DNA of 64,000 nt, from NCBI RefSeq assembly GCF_900636915.1, contig NZ_LR134327.1:1116001-1180000 (forward strand), in the 5' to 3' direction. The notes under the pieces were generated by a model. That model was not told the DNA's origin. It searched no databases and saw nothing but the letters and a program-made list of their open reading frames with translations. Position 1 is the stretch's first letter, and each line of letters begins with the position of its first letter. The translations under genes were made by a program, and so were the position numbers. This DNA is from Aggregatibacter aphrophilus ATCC 33389. Its GTDB lineage: Bacteria; Pseudomonadota; Gammaproteobacteria; Enterobacterales; Pasteurellaceae. Of this stretch, positions 27,059 to 37,400 are shown in pieces.

Positions 27059-27703
27059 GTGCAGGAACAAAACGCACAAGCTACACAACCCACAGATCCA
27101 ACGTTGGACTGGTTTTTATCACATTGCCATATTCATAAATATCCATCTAAAAGCACATTAATCAACGCCGGCGAAAAAGCCGAAACACTTTATTATTTAA
27201 TCCAAGGCTCCGTCTCCGTTATGGTGAAAGACGAAGATGGAAAAGAGATGATTCTCACTTATTTAGGCCAAGGGGATTTCTTTGGTGAAGCAGGCTTATT
27301 TGAAGAAGGTCAGCTTCGTTCTGCATGGATCAAAGCCAAAAGCGCCTGTGAAGTGGCTGAAATCTCGTATCGCAAATTCCGCCAACTCATTCAGGCTAAC
27401 CCTGAAATTTTAATGTATTTAACTGCGCAACTTGCCAGACGCTTACAAAACACCTCGCGCCAAGTGAGCAATTTGGCATTCTTAGATGTCACCGGTCGCA
27501 TTGCGCAAACCTTATTAAACTTAGCCAAAATGCCGGAAGCCATGACACACCCGGATGGGATGCAAATTAAAATCACCCGTCAGGAAATTGGCCAAATGGT
27601 AGGCTGCTCACGCGAAACCGTTGGCCGAATTTTAAAAATGTTGGAAGATCAACATCTTATATCCGCTCACGGCAAGACTATTGTCGTTTACGGCACCCGT
27701 TAA
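27059..27703 (+). CDS. crp: cAMP receptor protein CRP
   Basis: A 214-aa global regulator. The cyclic-nucleotide-binding beta-roll has the phosphate cassette [19 protein letters not shown] (about residues 71-89). The dimerisation helix follows, and the winged helix with [21 protein letters not shown] (about 171-191) is C-terminal. It starts at GTG 27059 behind TGGAGG. In Pasteurellaceae CRP together with Sxy drives competence through CRP-S sites, two candidates of which are in this window (comA and ssb). Confidence 0.97.
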   Translation: MQEQNAQATQPTDPTLDWFLSHCHIHKYPSKSTLINAGEKAETLYYLIQGSVSVMVKDEDGKEMILTYLGQGDFFGEAGLFEEGQLRSAWIKAKSACEVAEISYRKFRQLIQANPEILMYLTAQLARRLQNTSRQVSNLAFLDVTGRIAQTLLNLAKMPEAMTHPDGMQIKITRQEIGQMVGCSRETVGRILKMLEDQHLISAHGKTIVVYGTR

Positions 27704-27777
27704 AAAACGTGGTTAGAAATGACCGCACTTTAGTTAACTCACTGAAGTTTGTACTAAAAATACCAATCTAAGAATAC

Positions 27778-27807
27778 AAAAAAGGTCTGAAAATTCAGAC
27801 CTTTTTT
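27778..27807. terminator. Bidirectional terminator between crp and gor
   Basis: AAAAAAGGTCTGA pairs with TCAGACCTTTTTT around a 4-base loop. With A/T tracts on both flanks it can serve both convergent genes. Confidence 0.85.
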
Positions 27808-27823
27808 ATTTAATAAGCATCAA

Positions 27824-29194
27824 TTAACGCATTGTGACGAATTCTTCCGAACCGGTCGGGTGGATGGCAACGGTGTTGTCGAAATCGGCTTTTGTCGCGC
27901 CCATTTTAATAGCAACAGCAAAACCTTGGATCATTTCGTCTACGCCAAAACCGATACCATGTAAGCCTACGATTTTTTCCTCTTTGCCAACACATACCAA
28001 TTTCATGCGGCAAGCCTGACGATGTTGAGTAACCGCAGTGTACATGGAGGTAAAGGAAGATTTATACACTTTCACGTTTTCCGCGCCATATTGCGCAATG
28101 GCTTGCGGTTCGGTTAATCCGACGGTGCCGATTGGCGGGTGGCTGAATACCACGGATGGCACCAAACGATAATCCAAATGTTCGTTCGGTTTATTGTTAA
28201 ACAGGCGTTCGGATAAACGACGTCCTGCTGCGACCGCCACCGGTGTGAGTTCAATACCGCCTTCAATAATATCGCCTACAGCGTAAATGCCCGGCACATT
28301 GGTGTTTTGGTATTTATCCACTTTAATGAAACCGCGCTCATTGGTTTCTACACCAACCGCTTGTAAATTAATTTTATCGGTAGCCGGCTCACGTCCAATA
28401 GCCCAAATCAGGCAATCTACCCTTTGCGCACGACCATCCTCTAAATTAAGCGTCACCGAGCCATCCGTATTTTTCACTACCTCTTTTGGAATTGCATGGG
28501 TGTGTAATGTAATGCCTTCTTGTTGCATGGATTCAATCAAAGTTTCTGCCATCATTGGATCAAAATTACGCAACGGCGCATGTTTACGCACAAATAAATG
28601 GGTTTCCACACCGAGGCTGTTCAAGACGCCGGCCAACTCGACGGCAATATAACCTGCGCCGACAACAGCTGCACGTTTTGGAAGTTCGGTTAAAGCAAAA
28701 ACGCCGTTAGAATCAATACCGTATTTCGCGCCTTTGACCGCTGGAATACTTGGACGTCCACCTGTAGCAATCAAGATATGATCTGCCGTTACCTGTTCGG
28801 TGGTGCCATCAGCGAAAGTCACTTCAAGGGTATTTTTATTGACAAATTTGGCAAAACCACGAATCACATCTACGTTATTTTTTGCCAACACGTTATCGTA
28901 TGAAGTATGAATGCGGGAAATATAGGCTTGTCGGCTTTCCACCAACTTAGCGAAATCAAATTCTTTCACATCCACATCAAAGCCATAATCCGGCGCATAA
29001 TGATTGATAGCTTCAGCAATTTGCGCGCCATAAAACATCACTTTTTTCGGTACGCAGCCCACGTTGACACAGGTTCCACCTAAATGTTTTGCTTCAATAA
29101 TGGCACATTTTTTGCCATAACTTGCGGCACGGTTAACGGAAGCGATACCGCCGCTGCCACCACCGATGGCAATATAGTCATAATGTTTTGTCAT
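27824..29194 (-). CDS. gor: Glutathione reductase
   Basis: A 456-aa FAD-dependent pyridine nucleotide-disulfide oxidoreductase. The FAD motif [16 protein letters not shown] is at about residues 7-22. The redox-active pair is in [13 protein letters not shown] (about 39-51), and the NADPH-binding [13 protein letters not shown] follows. The C-terminal catalytic histidine and glutamate are in [13 protein letters not shown] (about 442-454). It reduces GSSG to GSH in the cytoplasm. It is convergent with crp. Confidence 0.96.
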   Translation of the reverse strand: MTKHYDYIAIGGGSGGIASVNRAASYGKKCAIIEAKHLGGTCVNVGCVPKKVMFYGAQIAEAINHYAPDYGFDVDVKEFDFAKLVESRQAYISRIHTSYDNVLAKNNVDVIRGFAKFVNKNTLEVTFADGTTEQVTADHILIATGGRPSIPAVKGAKYGIDSNGVFALTELPKRAAVVGAGYIAVELAGVLNSLGVETHLFVRKHAPLRNFDPMMAETLIESMQQEGITLHTHAIPKEVVKNTDGSVTLNLEDGRAQRVDCLIWAIGREPATDKINLQAVGVETNERGFIKVDKYQNTNVPGIYAVGDIIEGGIELTPVAVAAGRRLSERLFNNKPNEHLDYRLVPSVVFSHPPIGTVGLTEPQAIAQYGAENVKVYKSSFTSMYTAVTQHRQACRMKLVCVGKEEKIVGLHGIGFGVDEMIQGFAVAIKMGATKADFDNTVAIHPTGSEEFVTMR

Positions 29195-29301
29195 AGTCTG
29201 TCCTTAATCAACAAAATGCGGCTTATTCTCTAATAAACCGCGTTTTTCACGCAAACTGAATAAATAAATCGGTTTAATCGGTATTATCTCAATCAACGGA
29301 A

Positions 29302-30147
29302 TTATTCCGGAGTAATCCAATTCACCGACCAACTGTCCGTACCTTGGGGGGCAAGTACGGTGGATAAATAAGGCAAAATGGATTTCATTTGTTTTTCCAA
29401 CGTCCACGGCGGGTTAATCACAATCATGCCACTCGCTGTCATGCCACGTTGATCAGAATCAGGACGCACCGCCAGTTCAATTTGCAAAATCTTACGAATA
29501 CCAGTGGCTTCCAAACCCTTAATCATTCGTTTAGTTTGTTGTCGTAGCACCACCGGATACCAAATGGCATAAACGCCCGTAGCAAATCGCTTATAGCCTT
29601 CTTCAATGGCCTTCACGACCAAATCATAGTCTTCTTTCAATTCATAAGGCGGATCAATCAGCACCAAGCCACGACGCTCTTTCGGTGGCAATGTGGCTTT
29701 GACTTGCTGAAAACCATCGCCAATTTTCACAGTGACATTCTCAAACGCTTTGAAATTATTGCGTAACAAAGGAAAATCGCTTGGATGCAATTCCATCATC
29801 AACGCTCGATCCTGTGGGCGCAACAAATTGGCGGCCAATAACGGTGAGCCTGCATAATAGCGCAATTCTTTCCCACCATAATTAAGCTTTCGAATCAGCT
29901 TAACATAACGGTCAACTTCTGTCGGCAAATCATCGCGCTGCCATAAACGCCCAATGCCTTCCGCATATTCGGCAGTCTTCTCCGCCTCTTGACTAAATAG
30001 GCGATAAAGCCCCGCACCGGCGTGCGTATCCAAATAATAAAAGCCTTTTTCTTTTTGTTGTAAACTTTCAATAATCAGCATTAACACGATATGTTTCAAT
30101 ACATCCGCATGGTTGCCGGCATGAAAACTATGACGATAACTTAGCAT
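29302..30147 (-). CDS. rlmJ: 23S rRNA (adenine2030-N6)-methyltransferase RlmJ
   Basis: A 281-aa protein beginning MLSYRHSFHAGNHADVLKH. Motif I is YLDTHAGAGLYRL (about residues 42-54) and the catalytic LIDPPYELKEDY follows (about 163-174). It methylates A2030 of 23S rRNA. Homologues next to ponA and the com genes have been linked to use of DNA as a nutrient in E. coli, and the same ponA neighbourhood occurs in H. influenzae. The end (29302) is set by the stop codon; 29195-29301 holds no gene. Confidence 0.94.
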   Translation of the reverse strand: MLSYRHSFHAGNHADVLKHIVLMLIIESLQQKEKGFYYLDTHAGAGLYRLFSQEAEKTAEYAEGIGRLWQRDDLPTEVDRYVKLIRKLNYGGKELRYYAGSPLLAANLLRPQDRALMMELHPSDFPLLRNNFKAFENVTVKIGDGFQQVKATLPPKERRGLVLIDPPYELKEDYDLVVKAIEEGYKRFATGVYAIWYPVVLRQQTKRMIKGLEATGIRKILQIELAVRPDSDQRGMTASGMIVINPPWTLEKQMKSILPYLSTVLAPQGTDSWSVNWITPE

Positions 30148-30217
30148 AAATCCTACTTATAACAGTCTTAAAAAAACGTTGGTAAAAAGCACCGCACTTT
30201 TAGCGGAAAAAGACTAA

Positions 30218-30235
30218 GCCCGACGCTTGCCGGGC
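30218..30235 (-). terminator. Terminator after ponA
   Basis: On the minus strand GCCCGG-CAAGCG-TCGGGC forms a short GC-rich stem. It is followed by TTAGTCTTTTT and lies 20 bp after the ponA stop. Confidence 0.6.
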
Positions 30236-30254
30236 CTAGTGGTAATGAATCGGA

Positions 30255-32816
30255 CTAGAATAATTCTTCTGGTTGTCCGCCTGTTGAACCGTCCAATAAC
30301 TCGCTTGGCACATAATAGCCGCGTTCTTCTACATAAGCACGGGTCGGTTCGGTGCCCTTGATAAAGTATTCCACCCGTCCACCGTTGGCCAATAGACCGG
30401 AACGCAAGTCAATATGTTTCTCAACGATATTCGTCGGGGTTGGTAATTCACGTTCAGGCATATCTTTTAAGATGGTTTTCATGTAGCTAATCCACGCTGG
30501 CATCGCACTTTTTGCACCGGCTTCGCCACGGCCTAAACTGAATTTATTATCATCGAAACCAATATAAACGGCAGTGGTTAAATTCGCGCCAAAACCGGCA
30601 TACCACGCCACCTTGGAGTTATTGGTTGTACCGGTTTTACCACCGATATCTTTACGTTTGATCTCATTTGCCATACGCCAACTGGTTCCTTTCCAGCCAA
30701 GGCCTTGTTCACCATAAATGGCCGTGTTTAGTGCGCTGCGAATCAAGAACGCCAACTCACCACTAATCACGCGAGGCGCATATTGAGTTTCGGAAGAATT
30801 GGTTTTCGCGTCAGCCATAAGATTCAGATTATCTTCTTTTACAGCATCCACTCGCGGCTGTAATTCTGGAATATCCGGCACGCTCTCACCTTGGTCAGTT
30901 TCCTCACCATTGGTAGAATCATCGGTTTTGGCAAACTCATCAGCCGGCGTCAAATCGGTATTTTTAAAGCCGTCTAATTTTTCCGTTTCACCGTAAATTA
31001 CCGGAACGTTATCACAACTCGGGCAAGCCAGTTTCGGGTTCGCCACAAAAATTTCTTTACCGGCATTATCTAAGATCTTATTGATAATATAAGGATCGAT
31101 TAAATAACCGCCGTTATCAAACACCGCATAGCCACGCGCCATTTCAAGCGGTGTGAAAGAAGCAGCGCCAAGCGCCAAAGCCTCACTGGCGAAATATTGA
31201 TCCCGTTTGAAGCCGAAACGTTGCAAGAAATCCGCCACGAAGTCTACTCCGGCCATTTGCATGGAACGAATCGCAATCATATTTTTTGATTGACCTAATC
31301 CCACGCGTAAACGTAACGGACCATCATAACGATCAGGTGAGTTTTTCGGGCGCCATTCTTTTTGCCCCGGTTTTTTCAATACAATCGGTGTATCTTGCAG
31401 TACGCTAGATAGGGTTAAGCCTTTTTCTAAGGCCGCTGCATAAATAAACGGTTTAATGGAAGAACCTACTTGTACCAAAGATTGGGTGGCTCGATTAAAT
31501 TTACTTTGTTCAAAACTAAAACCACCGACAATCGCTTCAATAGCACCATTGTCACTGTTTAACGACACCAAAGCGGAGTTGGCTTGAGGAATCTGCCCTA
31601 AAACCCATTCATCTTTATCATTTTTACGAATCCAAATTTGGTCACCTACTTTTACCGGATTGGCTTGCCCCGTCCAGCGCATAGCGCTACTTGGCAATGT
31701 CATTTTTTCGCCGGAGGCTAATAATAACTCAGCACCACTTTTACTCACCGCTACAGCACCCGCCGGAATAAAAGGTTCGGAATTCGGTAATTTTTTCAAA
31801 AAACCAATAATAGTTTCATTATCCCAAGGGGTTTCATCTTTTTTCCATAATGGCGCACCACCACGATAACCATGGCGCATATCGTAAGCGATTAAATTGT
31901 CACGCACCGCTTTTTGCGCAGTTTCCTGATCTTTAGAAAGCACTGTGGTATATACTTTATAGCCTTTGGTATACGCATTTTCTTCACCAAAGCGTTTCAC
32001 CATTTCCTGACGCACCATTTCTGTCACATAATCCGCACGAAAATCCATTTGTGCACCATGATAGCTGGCGACGATAGGCTCTTTAAGCGCCGCATCATAT
32101 TCTTCTTTGGTAATGTGTTTCTGATCCAACATACGGGCTAATACGATATTACGACGCTCTAGCGCTCGTTTTGGTGAGAATAGCGGGTTCATCGTGGAAG
32201 GCGCTTTTGGCAAGCCGGCAATGACGGCTATCTCAGATAAGGTCAATTGGTTTAATTCTTTGCCAAAATAGGTTTTTGCCGCTGCGGCCACGCCGTAAGA
32301 ACGGTAGCCAAGATAAATTTTATTTAAATACAACTCTAAAATTTCTTGTTTGTTTAACGCGTTTTCAATTTCAATCGCTAAAATGGCTTCTTTCGCCTTA
32401 CGAATCAACGTTTTTTCCGGCGTTAAAAAGAAGTTACGCGCCAATTGTTGAGTAATAGTACTCGCCCCTTGGGACGCGCCACCTTTATTAATCGTGACCA
32501 TCAATGCACGGATAATCCCAATCGGGTCGAGACCATGGTGTTCATAAAAACGGCTATCTTCCGTTGCCAACACGGCTTGAATCAATTTTTCAGGAATATT
32601 TTCCAGTTTCACCGGAATGCGACGTTGTTCTCCCACTTCGCCAATTAATTTGCCATCTGACGTATAAATTTGCATTGGCTGTTGCAATTCTACAGTTTTC
32701 AAACTCTCTACATCAGGCAAGTCAGATTTGAGTTGGATATACACTACCCCCACGGCAATGCAACCCAAAATGAATAAAGTTAATAGGGTACTTAATATTA
32801 ATTTTGCGATCCGCAT
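30255..32816 (-). CDS. mrcA: Penicillin-binding protein 1A
   Basis: An 853-aa class A PBP (ponA). An N-terminal signal-anchor (about residues 5-27) is followed by the GT51 domain with LATEDSRFYEHHGLDP (about 84-99) and QGASTITQQLARN. The transpeptidase domain has the nucleophile motif SSIKPF (near 455), SKN and KTGTT (near 735). It polymerises and cross-links peptidoglycan. It is divergent from comA, as mrcA is from hofM in E. coli, and its start codon lies inside the competence CRP-S site of the com operon. Confidence 0.96.
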   Translation of the reverse strand: MRIAKLILSTLLTLFILGCIAVGVVYIQLKSDLPDVESLKTVELQQPMQIYTSDGKLIGEVGEQRRIPVKLENIPEKLIQAVLATEDSRFYEHHGLDPIGIIRALMVTINKGGASQGASTITQQLARNFFLTPEKTLIRKAKEAILAIEIENALNKQEILELYLNKIYLGYRSYGVAAAAKTYFGKELNQLTLSEIAVIAGLPKAPSTMNPLFSPKRALERRNIVLARMLDQKHITKEEYDAALKEPIVASYHGAQMDFRADYVTEMVRQEMVKRFGEENAYTKGYKVYTTVLSKDQETAQKAVRDNLIAYDMRHGYRGGAPLWKKDETPWDNETIIGFLKKLPNSEPFIPAGAVAVSKSGAELLLASGEKMTLPSSAMRWTGQANPVKVGDQIWIRKNDKDEWVLGQIPQANSALVSLNSDNGAIEAIVGGFSFEQSKFNRATQSLVQVGSSIKPFIYAAALEKGLTLSSVLQDTPIVLKKPGQKEWRPKNSPDRYDGPLRLRVGLGQSKNMIAIRSMQMAGVDFVADFLQRFGFKRDQYFASEALALGAASFTPLEMARGYAVFDNGGYLIDPYIINKILDNAGKEIFVANPKLACPSCDNVPVIYGETEKLDGFKNTDLTPADEFAKTDDSTNGEETDQGESVPDIPELQPRVDAVKEDNLNLMADAKTNSSETQYAPRVISGELAFLIRSALNTAIYGEQGLGWKGTSWRMANEIKRKDIGGKTGTTNNSKVAWYAGFGANLTTAVYIGFDDNKFSLGRGEAGAKSAMPAWISYMKTILKDMPERELPTPTNIVEKHIDLRSGLLANGGRVEYFIKGTEPTRAYVEERGYYVPSELLDGSTGGQPEELF

Positions 32817-32822
32817 CGAAAA
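32802..32822 (+). promoter_or_regulatory. CRP-S (Sxy-dependent) competence site for comABCDE
   Basis: The 21-bp site reads TTTTGCGATCC followed by GCATCGAAAA. It matches the H. influenzae competence regulatory element consensus, with C rather than T in the core (TGCGA ... TCGAA). It lies 120 bp before comA and covers the divergent mrcA start codon. Confidence 0.85.
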
Positions 32823-32942
32823 TTTCTCACTTATTTTAAGGTAATTAAGGGAATTAAAAATAGAGTTAGTTCATAAGTATAAAGATTACTCAATCAAATC
32901 AAAAGCGAAAACTCGGAAATATTGTAAATTAGGATAAAAATT

Positions 32943-33746
32943 ATGTTCATAAAACATACACCTTCTATTCAAATAGGCTTGTGGTATCACAACCAAAATG
33001 TGGATCTCGTGTGGTTCGACAAGCAAAACCAAGCACAATGTTTACATCTCGACGACATAGATCTGCTGGATTTACCCAGCGCCTTAAATCGTCACTCAAA
33101 TTATTTACGCAGAAGTGCATCGTATAAATACATAACATCTATCATGCCACACCAAATTTGGCAGAAAACGTTAATTCTGCCGCATAATCTCACGCCGGCG
33201 GAATGTGAACAACAATGTCATTTCACCTTAACCAACGAACTACCGATTCCCATTAATGAAATTTGGTATGACTACGCTGCCACGCCGTTAAAACAAGGTT
33301 TTCGGCTAGAGATTTTTGCCATTAGACAACAAATCGCGAAAGATTATTTACATCAATTTGCGCCTTTACAAATTGACGTGTTGGACAACACCGCCAAGGC
33401 GATATTGCGTGCAACGGAATATGTGCTGGGCAAGCCGTTCCCGGCAAACGCCGTGCTGTTATATCAGGACGCACTAGGTGCATTGGCGGTGCAACATAAA
33501 TTGCAACAAACCCAAACCCTGTTCCAAACGGACAAAAATTTGACCGCACTTTTAGCGCAATATTGCCAACGTTATGACGAACAGCCGGAACAGATTTTCT
33601 ATTATCAAATGGTCCGAAATGATTCTGTGGTCCCAAAACATTGGCGCCCGGTGGAAACCCATTTGCCGTTAATTGCGCTCGGCAATGCCTTGTGGCAACA
33701 AGAAATACATAAAGAAGATGATGAACTTTTTCGTTCGTTTTCTTAG
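32943..33746 (+). CDS. comA: Competence protein ComA (PilM/HofM-like)
   Basis: A 267-aa actin-fold protein of the PilM/HofM type. It begins IQIGLWYHNQNVDLVW, has a phosphate-binding-like N-terminal segment, and includes TLILPHNLTPAECEQQ. It is the first gene of the competence operon that builds the type IV pilus-like DNA uptake apparatus on the inner membrane. The ribosome site AGGA precedes ATG 32943. It overlaps or abuts comB depending on the comB start used. Confidence 0.88.
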   Translation: MFIKHTPSIQIGLWYHNQNVDLVWFDKQNQAQCLHLDDIDLLDLPSALNRHSNYLRRSASYKYITSIMPHQIWQKTLILPHNLTPAECEQQCHFTLTNELPIPINEIWYDYAATPLKQGFRLEIFAIRQQIAKDYLHQFAPLQIDVLDNTAKAILRATEYVLGKPFPANAVLLYQDALGALAVQHKLQQTQTLFQTDKNLTALLAQYCQRYDEQPEQIFYYQMVRNDSVVPKHWRPVETHLPLIALGNALWQQEIHKEDDELFRSFS

Positions 33747-33759
33747 TGCGGACTTACGA

Positions 33760-34278
33760 ATGAAAAAAGACATTAATTTACTGCCGTGGCGGGTTCAACA
33801 ACGCCGCCGACAAACTCAGGCGTTATTCACAATACTTGCCGTAGGTGCAGTAATTTGCACCGGTGGGTGGTTAACGCTACACCATGTCGCCGAACAGTAC
33901 GCAGAACAAGCGGAAAAATTGCAACTTGAACACCGTGCGTTGCAACGTGAGCTACAACTTACACAGCAACACATTCAGCAGGCAAGAGATCATCAAAACA
34001 GCGACAAGGAATCTCAGCCCATAGCTAAGGAAATCGTTTTTTCACTGTTAAATCAATTAGCTGAGTTACCACTCACACAAGGTGAATTATCTGCATTATC
34101 CCTCTCGGAACAGCATTTAACGCTTACCGGTCACAGCGTCAACCAAGAGGAATTTTCCCGGCTTAACCGCTTTCTCAGTGACCAAGCCTTGTTTCGAGAG
34201 GTGAAACTCACAGAATTTAAACCGCAACAACAAGAAATGCGGTTTCAGTTTGATCTCACATTGCAGGCACAGCCATGA
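33760..34278 (+). CDS. comB: Competence protein ComB (PilN-like)
   Basis: A 172-aa bitopic inner-membrane protein. It begins MKKDINLLPWRVQQRRRQ, the conserved PilN cytoplasmic tail that binds PilM. One TM helix follows (about residues 23-43), then a coiled-coil (about 45-85) and a ferredoxin-like periplasmic domain. ATG 33760 is chosen because PilN proteins start at the INLLPWR motif. ATGs at 33721 and 33673 would extend into comA. ComB and ComC form the alignment subcomplex of the DNA uptake machine. Confidence 0.87.
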   Translation: MKKDINLLPWRVQQRRRQTQALFTILAVGAVICTGGWLTLHHVAEQYAEQAEKLQLEHRALQRELQLTQQHIQQARDHQNSDKESQPIAKEIVFSLLNQLAELPLTQGELSALSLSEQHLTLTGHSVNQEEFSRLNRFLSDQALFREVKLTEFKPQQQEMRFQFDLTLQAQP

Positions 34279-34808
34279 AATTAATTGATAAAACCGCAGT
34301 AGCCAATGCGTTGAACCATTGGTACCAACTTTCGCCCCGACAGCAAATGGCGTTGCTATGCGCTCTAGGTGCATTGTTGCTTTATCTTCCCGCGCAACAT
34401 TATTGGCAACAGCGCTCACAATTAGAACATCTGATGACACAACAGCAAACGCAGCAGGCAACGTTAAGTCATCAACAAAAAATCTTAGCGGCGCTGAAAG
34501 AAAAAGCGGCTAAGCAGTTACTCACGCCGCAATTGGCGGGCAAACTCCCCCCCATAAACCAACAAATACAACAACTTGCCCAACAATTACATATTGAACA
34601 TAGCCAATGGGACTTTCGCCAAAAACCCTTGTTGGCACTGCACCTAGAAGGACATTTTAACGATTTACGCCAATTTTTGACCGCACTTTTAAACGCTAAC
34701 GACGAACTGGAATTGGTGGAATGGCAAATTCAAAAACTCAGCGGACAAAACAACGGCAACACCATTTCCAGCGAACTTTTATTGCAATTAAATACCAAGG
34801 AAAACTAA
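34275..34808 (+). CDS. comC: Competence protein ComC (PilO-like)
   Basis: A 177-aa protein overlapping comB by ATGA. It has a cytoplasmic stretch, one TM helix (about residues 24-42) and a Gln-rich coiled-coil (about 45-75). A periplasmic PilO-like domain follows. It partners ComB in the inner-membrane alignment complex. Sequence conservation is low in this family, so the call rests on operon position, topology and size. Confidence 0.82.
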   Translation: MKLIDKTAVANALNHWYQLSPRQQMALLCALGALLLYLPAQHYWQQRSQLEHLMTQQQTQQATLSHQQKILAALKEKAAKQLLTPQLAGKLPPINQQIQQLAQQLHIEHSQWDFRQKPLLALHLEGHFNDLRQFLTALLNANDELELVEWQIQKLSGQNNGNTISSELLLQLNTKEN

Positions 34809-35203
34809 TGTTAAGACGAATTTTATGGTTACTGATGGGACTGATATTAAGTCATTCGGGCATCGCCAATGATCCCTTTGATAAAGCCCGCCGTCAGGCT
34901 ATCCCCCAAACATCTGTGGAAAAACAAGACCGTGCGCCAAGCCAAACGTGTCACCCCACACATTCAACGATTTTTCCGCAAACCGCATTTGCACAAATTC
35001 AAGTCATCGGCGTGCTACAACACAAAACCGATTGGCAGCTCATGTTATTTTCCGAAAATCAAGTCAGCCTAGCCAAAGCGGGCGATATCATCTCATCAGA
35101 ACACATTCAAATTGAAAACATCGGCAAACAACACATCGATTTTTTACGTTGGGACAATGATCCCCATTGCAAAGCGACCACCCCATTTCAGCTTAAATTT
35201 TAA
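34808..35203 (+). CDS. comD: Competence protein ComD (PilP/HofP-like)
   Basis: A 131-aa protein starting at ATG 34808, which overlaps the comC stop by one base and has AAGGAAA upstream. A signal peptide (about residues 1-21, ending HSGIANDPF) is followed by a compact periplasmic beta domain with IQVIGVLQHKTDWQLMLF. PilP-like proteins link the PilN/PilO complex to the secretin. No lipobox cysteine is seen. Confidence 0.83.
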   Translation: MLRRILWLLMGLILSHSGIANDPFDKARRQAIPQTSVEKQDRAPSQTCHPTHSTIFPQTAFAQIQVIGVLQHKTDWQLMLFSENQVSLAKAGDIISSEHIQIENIGKQHIDFLRWDNDPHCKATTPFQLKF

Positions 35204-35212
35204 GGAATCCTT

Positions 35213-36637
35213 ATGAAATTACCTCTGCCCTACCGCGTAAAGTGCGGTCTGTTTTTCAGTTGTTTTTTGAGTTTTGCCATGAGCCTTTCCGTTCATGCAG
35301 AACAAAATCAGGTATTTTCCATTCGGCTGAAACAAGCGCCCTTGGTACCCACTTTGCAACAATTGGCGTTGGCGCAAAATGTCAATTTGATTATTGATGA
35401 TGAATTGCAAGGCACGGTTTCGCTCCAACTGGAAAACGTCGATTTGGATCAGCTGTTTCGCTCCGTTGCTAAAATTAAGCAGTTGGATTTGTGGCAGGAA
35501 AATGGGATTTATTATTTAAGCAAACCCGATACTTCCGCTAAATTTGCCACCAAAATGGACGAACCCTTTATCCTTCCTGCCGTGATGACGGAAGAACCGA
35601 CGCGACTCACCACCGCCACCATTAAATTGCATTTTGCCAAAGCCTCGGAAGTGATGAAATCGCTCACCGGCGGTAGCGGTTCGTTACTTTCCCCAAACGG
35701 TAGCCTCACTTTTGACGATCGCAGTAACTTGTTATTAATTCAAGACGAACCGAAATCCATCGCTAACCTGAAAAAACTGATTAAAGAATTAGATAAGCCC
35801 ATTGAACAAATCGCCATTGAAGCCAGAATTGTCACCATGAACGGCGAAAGTCTAAAAGAATTAGGCGTACGCTGGGGCATTTTTAACCCCACCGAAAATG
35901 CGCATCGTATCGGCGGAAGTTTGGCGGGTAACGGCTTTGACAATATCACCAATCAATTAAACGTCAACTTCCCTACAGCCACCACCCCCGCCGGCTCCGT
36001 CGCACTACAGGTGGCGAAAATAAACGGACGACTTTTGGACTTAGAATTGACCGCACTTGAACGGGAAAACAATGTAGAAATTATTGCCAGCCCGCGATTG
36101 CTCACAACCAATAAAAAAGCCGCCAGCATCAAGCAAGGGACGGAATTGCCGTATATTTTGGTGAATGAAAAAAGCGGCTCACAAAGCGTGGAATTTCGTG
36201 AGGCTGTATTAGGCTTGGAAGTAACACCGCATATTTCACAAGATAAACAAATTCTGTTGGATTTAGTGGTCAGTCAAAATGCGCCCGGTAGCCGAGTAGC
36301 ACATGGTTTGGGCGAAGTCGTCTCCATTGATAAACAGGAAATCAACACCCAAGTCTTTGCTAAAGACGGAGAAACCATCGTGTTAGGTGGCGTATTTCAC
36401 GATACCATCACTAAAAACGTGGACAAAGTGCCCTTGTTGGGAGACATTCCGGGCGTAAAACACTTGTTTAGCAAAGAAAGCGAACGTCATCAAAAACGGG
36501 AATTGGTGATTTTTGTCACACCGCATATTTTACGTCAAGGAGAAACCTTAGAATCCTTTAAACAAAAGCAAGGCATAACACAGCAAACTAAAATGCTCCC
36601 CACACAAAACACGCATAAAAATCCAACAAAATCGTAG
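35213..36637 (+). CDS. comE: Competence secretin ComE (PilQ/HofQ)
   Basis: A 474-aa outer-membrane secretin through which transforming DNA enters. A signal peptide (about residues 1-29) is followed by an STN/secretin N0-like domain (VPTLQQLALAQNVNLIIDDELQG region) and an N1 (NolW) domain with a Gly/Ser-rich loop. The secretin core ends VPLLGDIPGVKHLFSKESERHQKRELVIFVTPHIL (the conserved VPxLGDIPxxGxLF motif at about 409-423). The C-terminus is Gln/Lys-rich. In H. influenzae comF follows directly; here the aro genes do. Confidence 0.93.
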   Translation: MKLPLPYRVKCGLFFSCFLSFAMSLSVHAEQNQVFSIRLKQAPLVPTLQQLALAQNVNLIIDDELQGTVSLQLENVDLDQLFRSVAKIKQLDLWQENGIYYLSKPDTSAKFATKMDEPFILPAVMTEEPTRLTTATIKLHFAKASEVMKSLTGGSGSLLSPNGSLTFDDRSNLLLIQDEPKSIANLKKLIKELDKPIEQIAIEARIVTMNGESLKELGVRWGIFNPTENAHRIGGSLAGNGFDNITNQLNVNFPTATTPAGSVALQVAKINGRLLDLELTALERENNVEIIASPRLLTTNKKAASIKQGTELPYILVNEKSGSQSVEFREAVLGLEVTPHISQDKQILLDLVVSQNAPGSRVAHGLGEVVSIDKQEINTQVFAKDGETIVLGGVFHDTITKNVDKVPLLGDIPGVKHLFSKESERHQKRELVIFVTPHILRQGETLESFKQKQGITQQTKMLPTQNTHKNPTKS

Positions 36638-36851
36638 TTAATTTGGCATTTCCTATTAATAGGCGAAATAAATATCCTGTTTAGGTTGAAAAAGAGGGGC
36701 GTTTATTGAGATAATCTCGGCAATTTTGGGGTGATCTTTTCAACTCTATTCAAAAAAAACTCTCATGCGGCCACATTGTATTATTTGCGGTCGTTTCTTA
36801 TTTTATAAAAGATCACATTCTTTCCGACCATATAAGTTTAAGACGATAACA

Positions 36852-37379
36852 ATGGCAGAAAAACGTAATATTTTTTTGGTGGGACCAATGGGTGCAGGAA
36901 AAAGCACTATAGGTCGCCAGTTAGCACAATTATTAAGCATGGATTTCGTTGATACCGACGCCGAAATTGAAGAACGCGCCGGCGCAGATATCGGCTGGAT
37001 TTTCGATGTTGAAGGTGAAGCCGGTTTCCGGAAAAGAGAAGAACGCATCATCAACGAATTAACCCTGCGTCAAGGCATCGTTCTGTCCACCGGCGGTGGC
37101 GCGATTTTATCTAAGGAAAGCCGCAATCACCTCTCCGCACGTGGCATTGTCGTGTATTTGGAAACCACGGTAGAAAAACAATATCAACGCACTCAACGGG
37201 ACAAAAAACGCCCATTATTGCAAGATGTTGAAGACCCGCGCCAGGTGTTGGAAGACTTGGCGAAAGTCCGCAATCCGCTCTATGAAGAAGTAGCCGACAT
37301 TACTCTCCCGACAGATGAACAAAGCGCTAAAGTGATGGCAACTCAAATCATCGATCTTATTGATAACTACAACGGTTAA
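36852..37379 (+). CDS. aroK: Shikimate kinase
   Basis: A 175-aa P-loop kinase. Walker A is [11 protein letters not shown] (residues 10-20) and the substrate-binding [11 protein letters not shown] follows (about 31-41). STGGGAIL is at about 80-87. The [11 protein letters not shown] completes the site. It phosphorylates shikimate in the aromatic pathway. ATG 36852 is the conserved start. About 210 bp of untranslated sequence separates it from comE, so it likely has its own promoter. aroB follows after 21 bp. Confidence 0.96.
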   Translation: MAEKRNIFLVGPMGAGKSTIGRQLAQLLSMDFVDTDAEIEERAGADIGWIFDVEGEAGFRKREERIINELTLRQGIVLSTGGGAILSKESRNHLSARGIVVYLETTVEKQYQRTQRDKKRPLLQDVEDPRQVLEDLAKVRNPLYEEVADITLPTDEQSAKVMATQIIDLIDNYNG

Positions 37380-37400
37380 ATAACGTAAAAGGCCTATCAA

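Noticed and set aside
27778..27807. GTCTGAA inside the crp terminator as a possible Neisseria DUS
   Set aside because: It lacks the full 12-base signal (AGGTCTGAAAA, not AGGTCGTCTGAA) and is an ordinary terminator stem.
33673..33759. Longer comB start overlapping comA
   Set aside because: PilN-type proteins begin close to INLLPWR, which fits ATG 33760; the 33721 start remains only a minor alternative.
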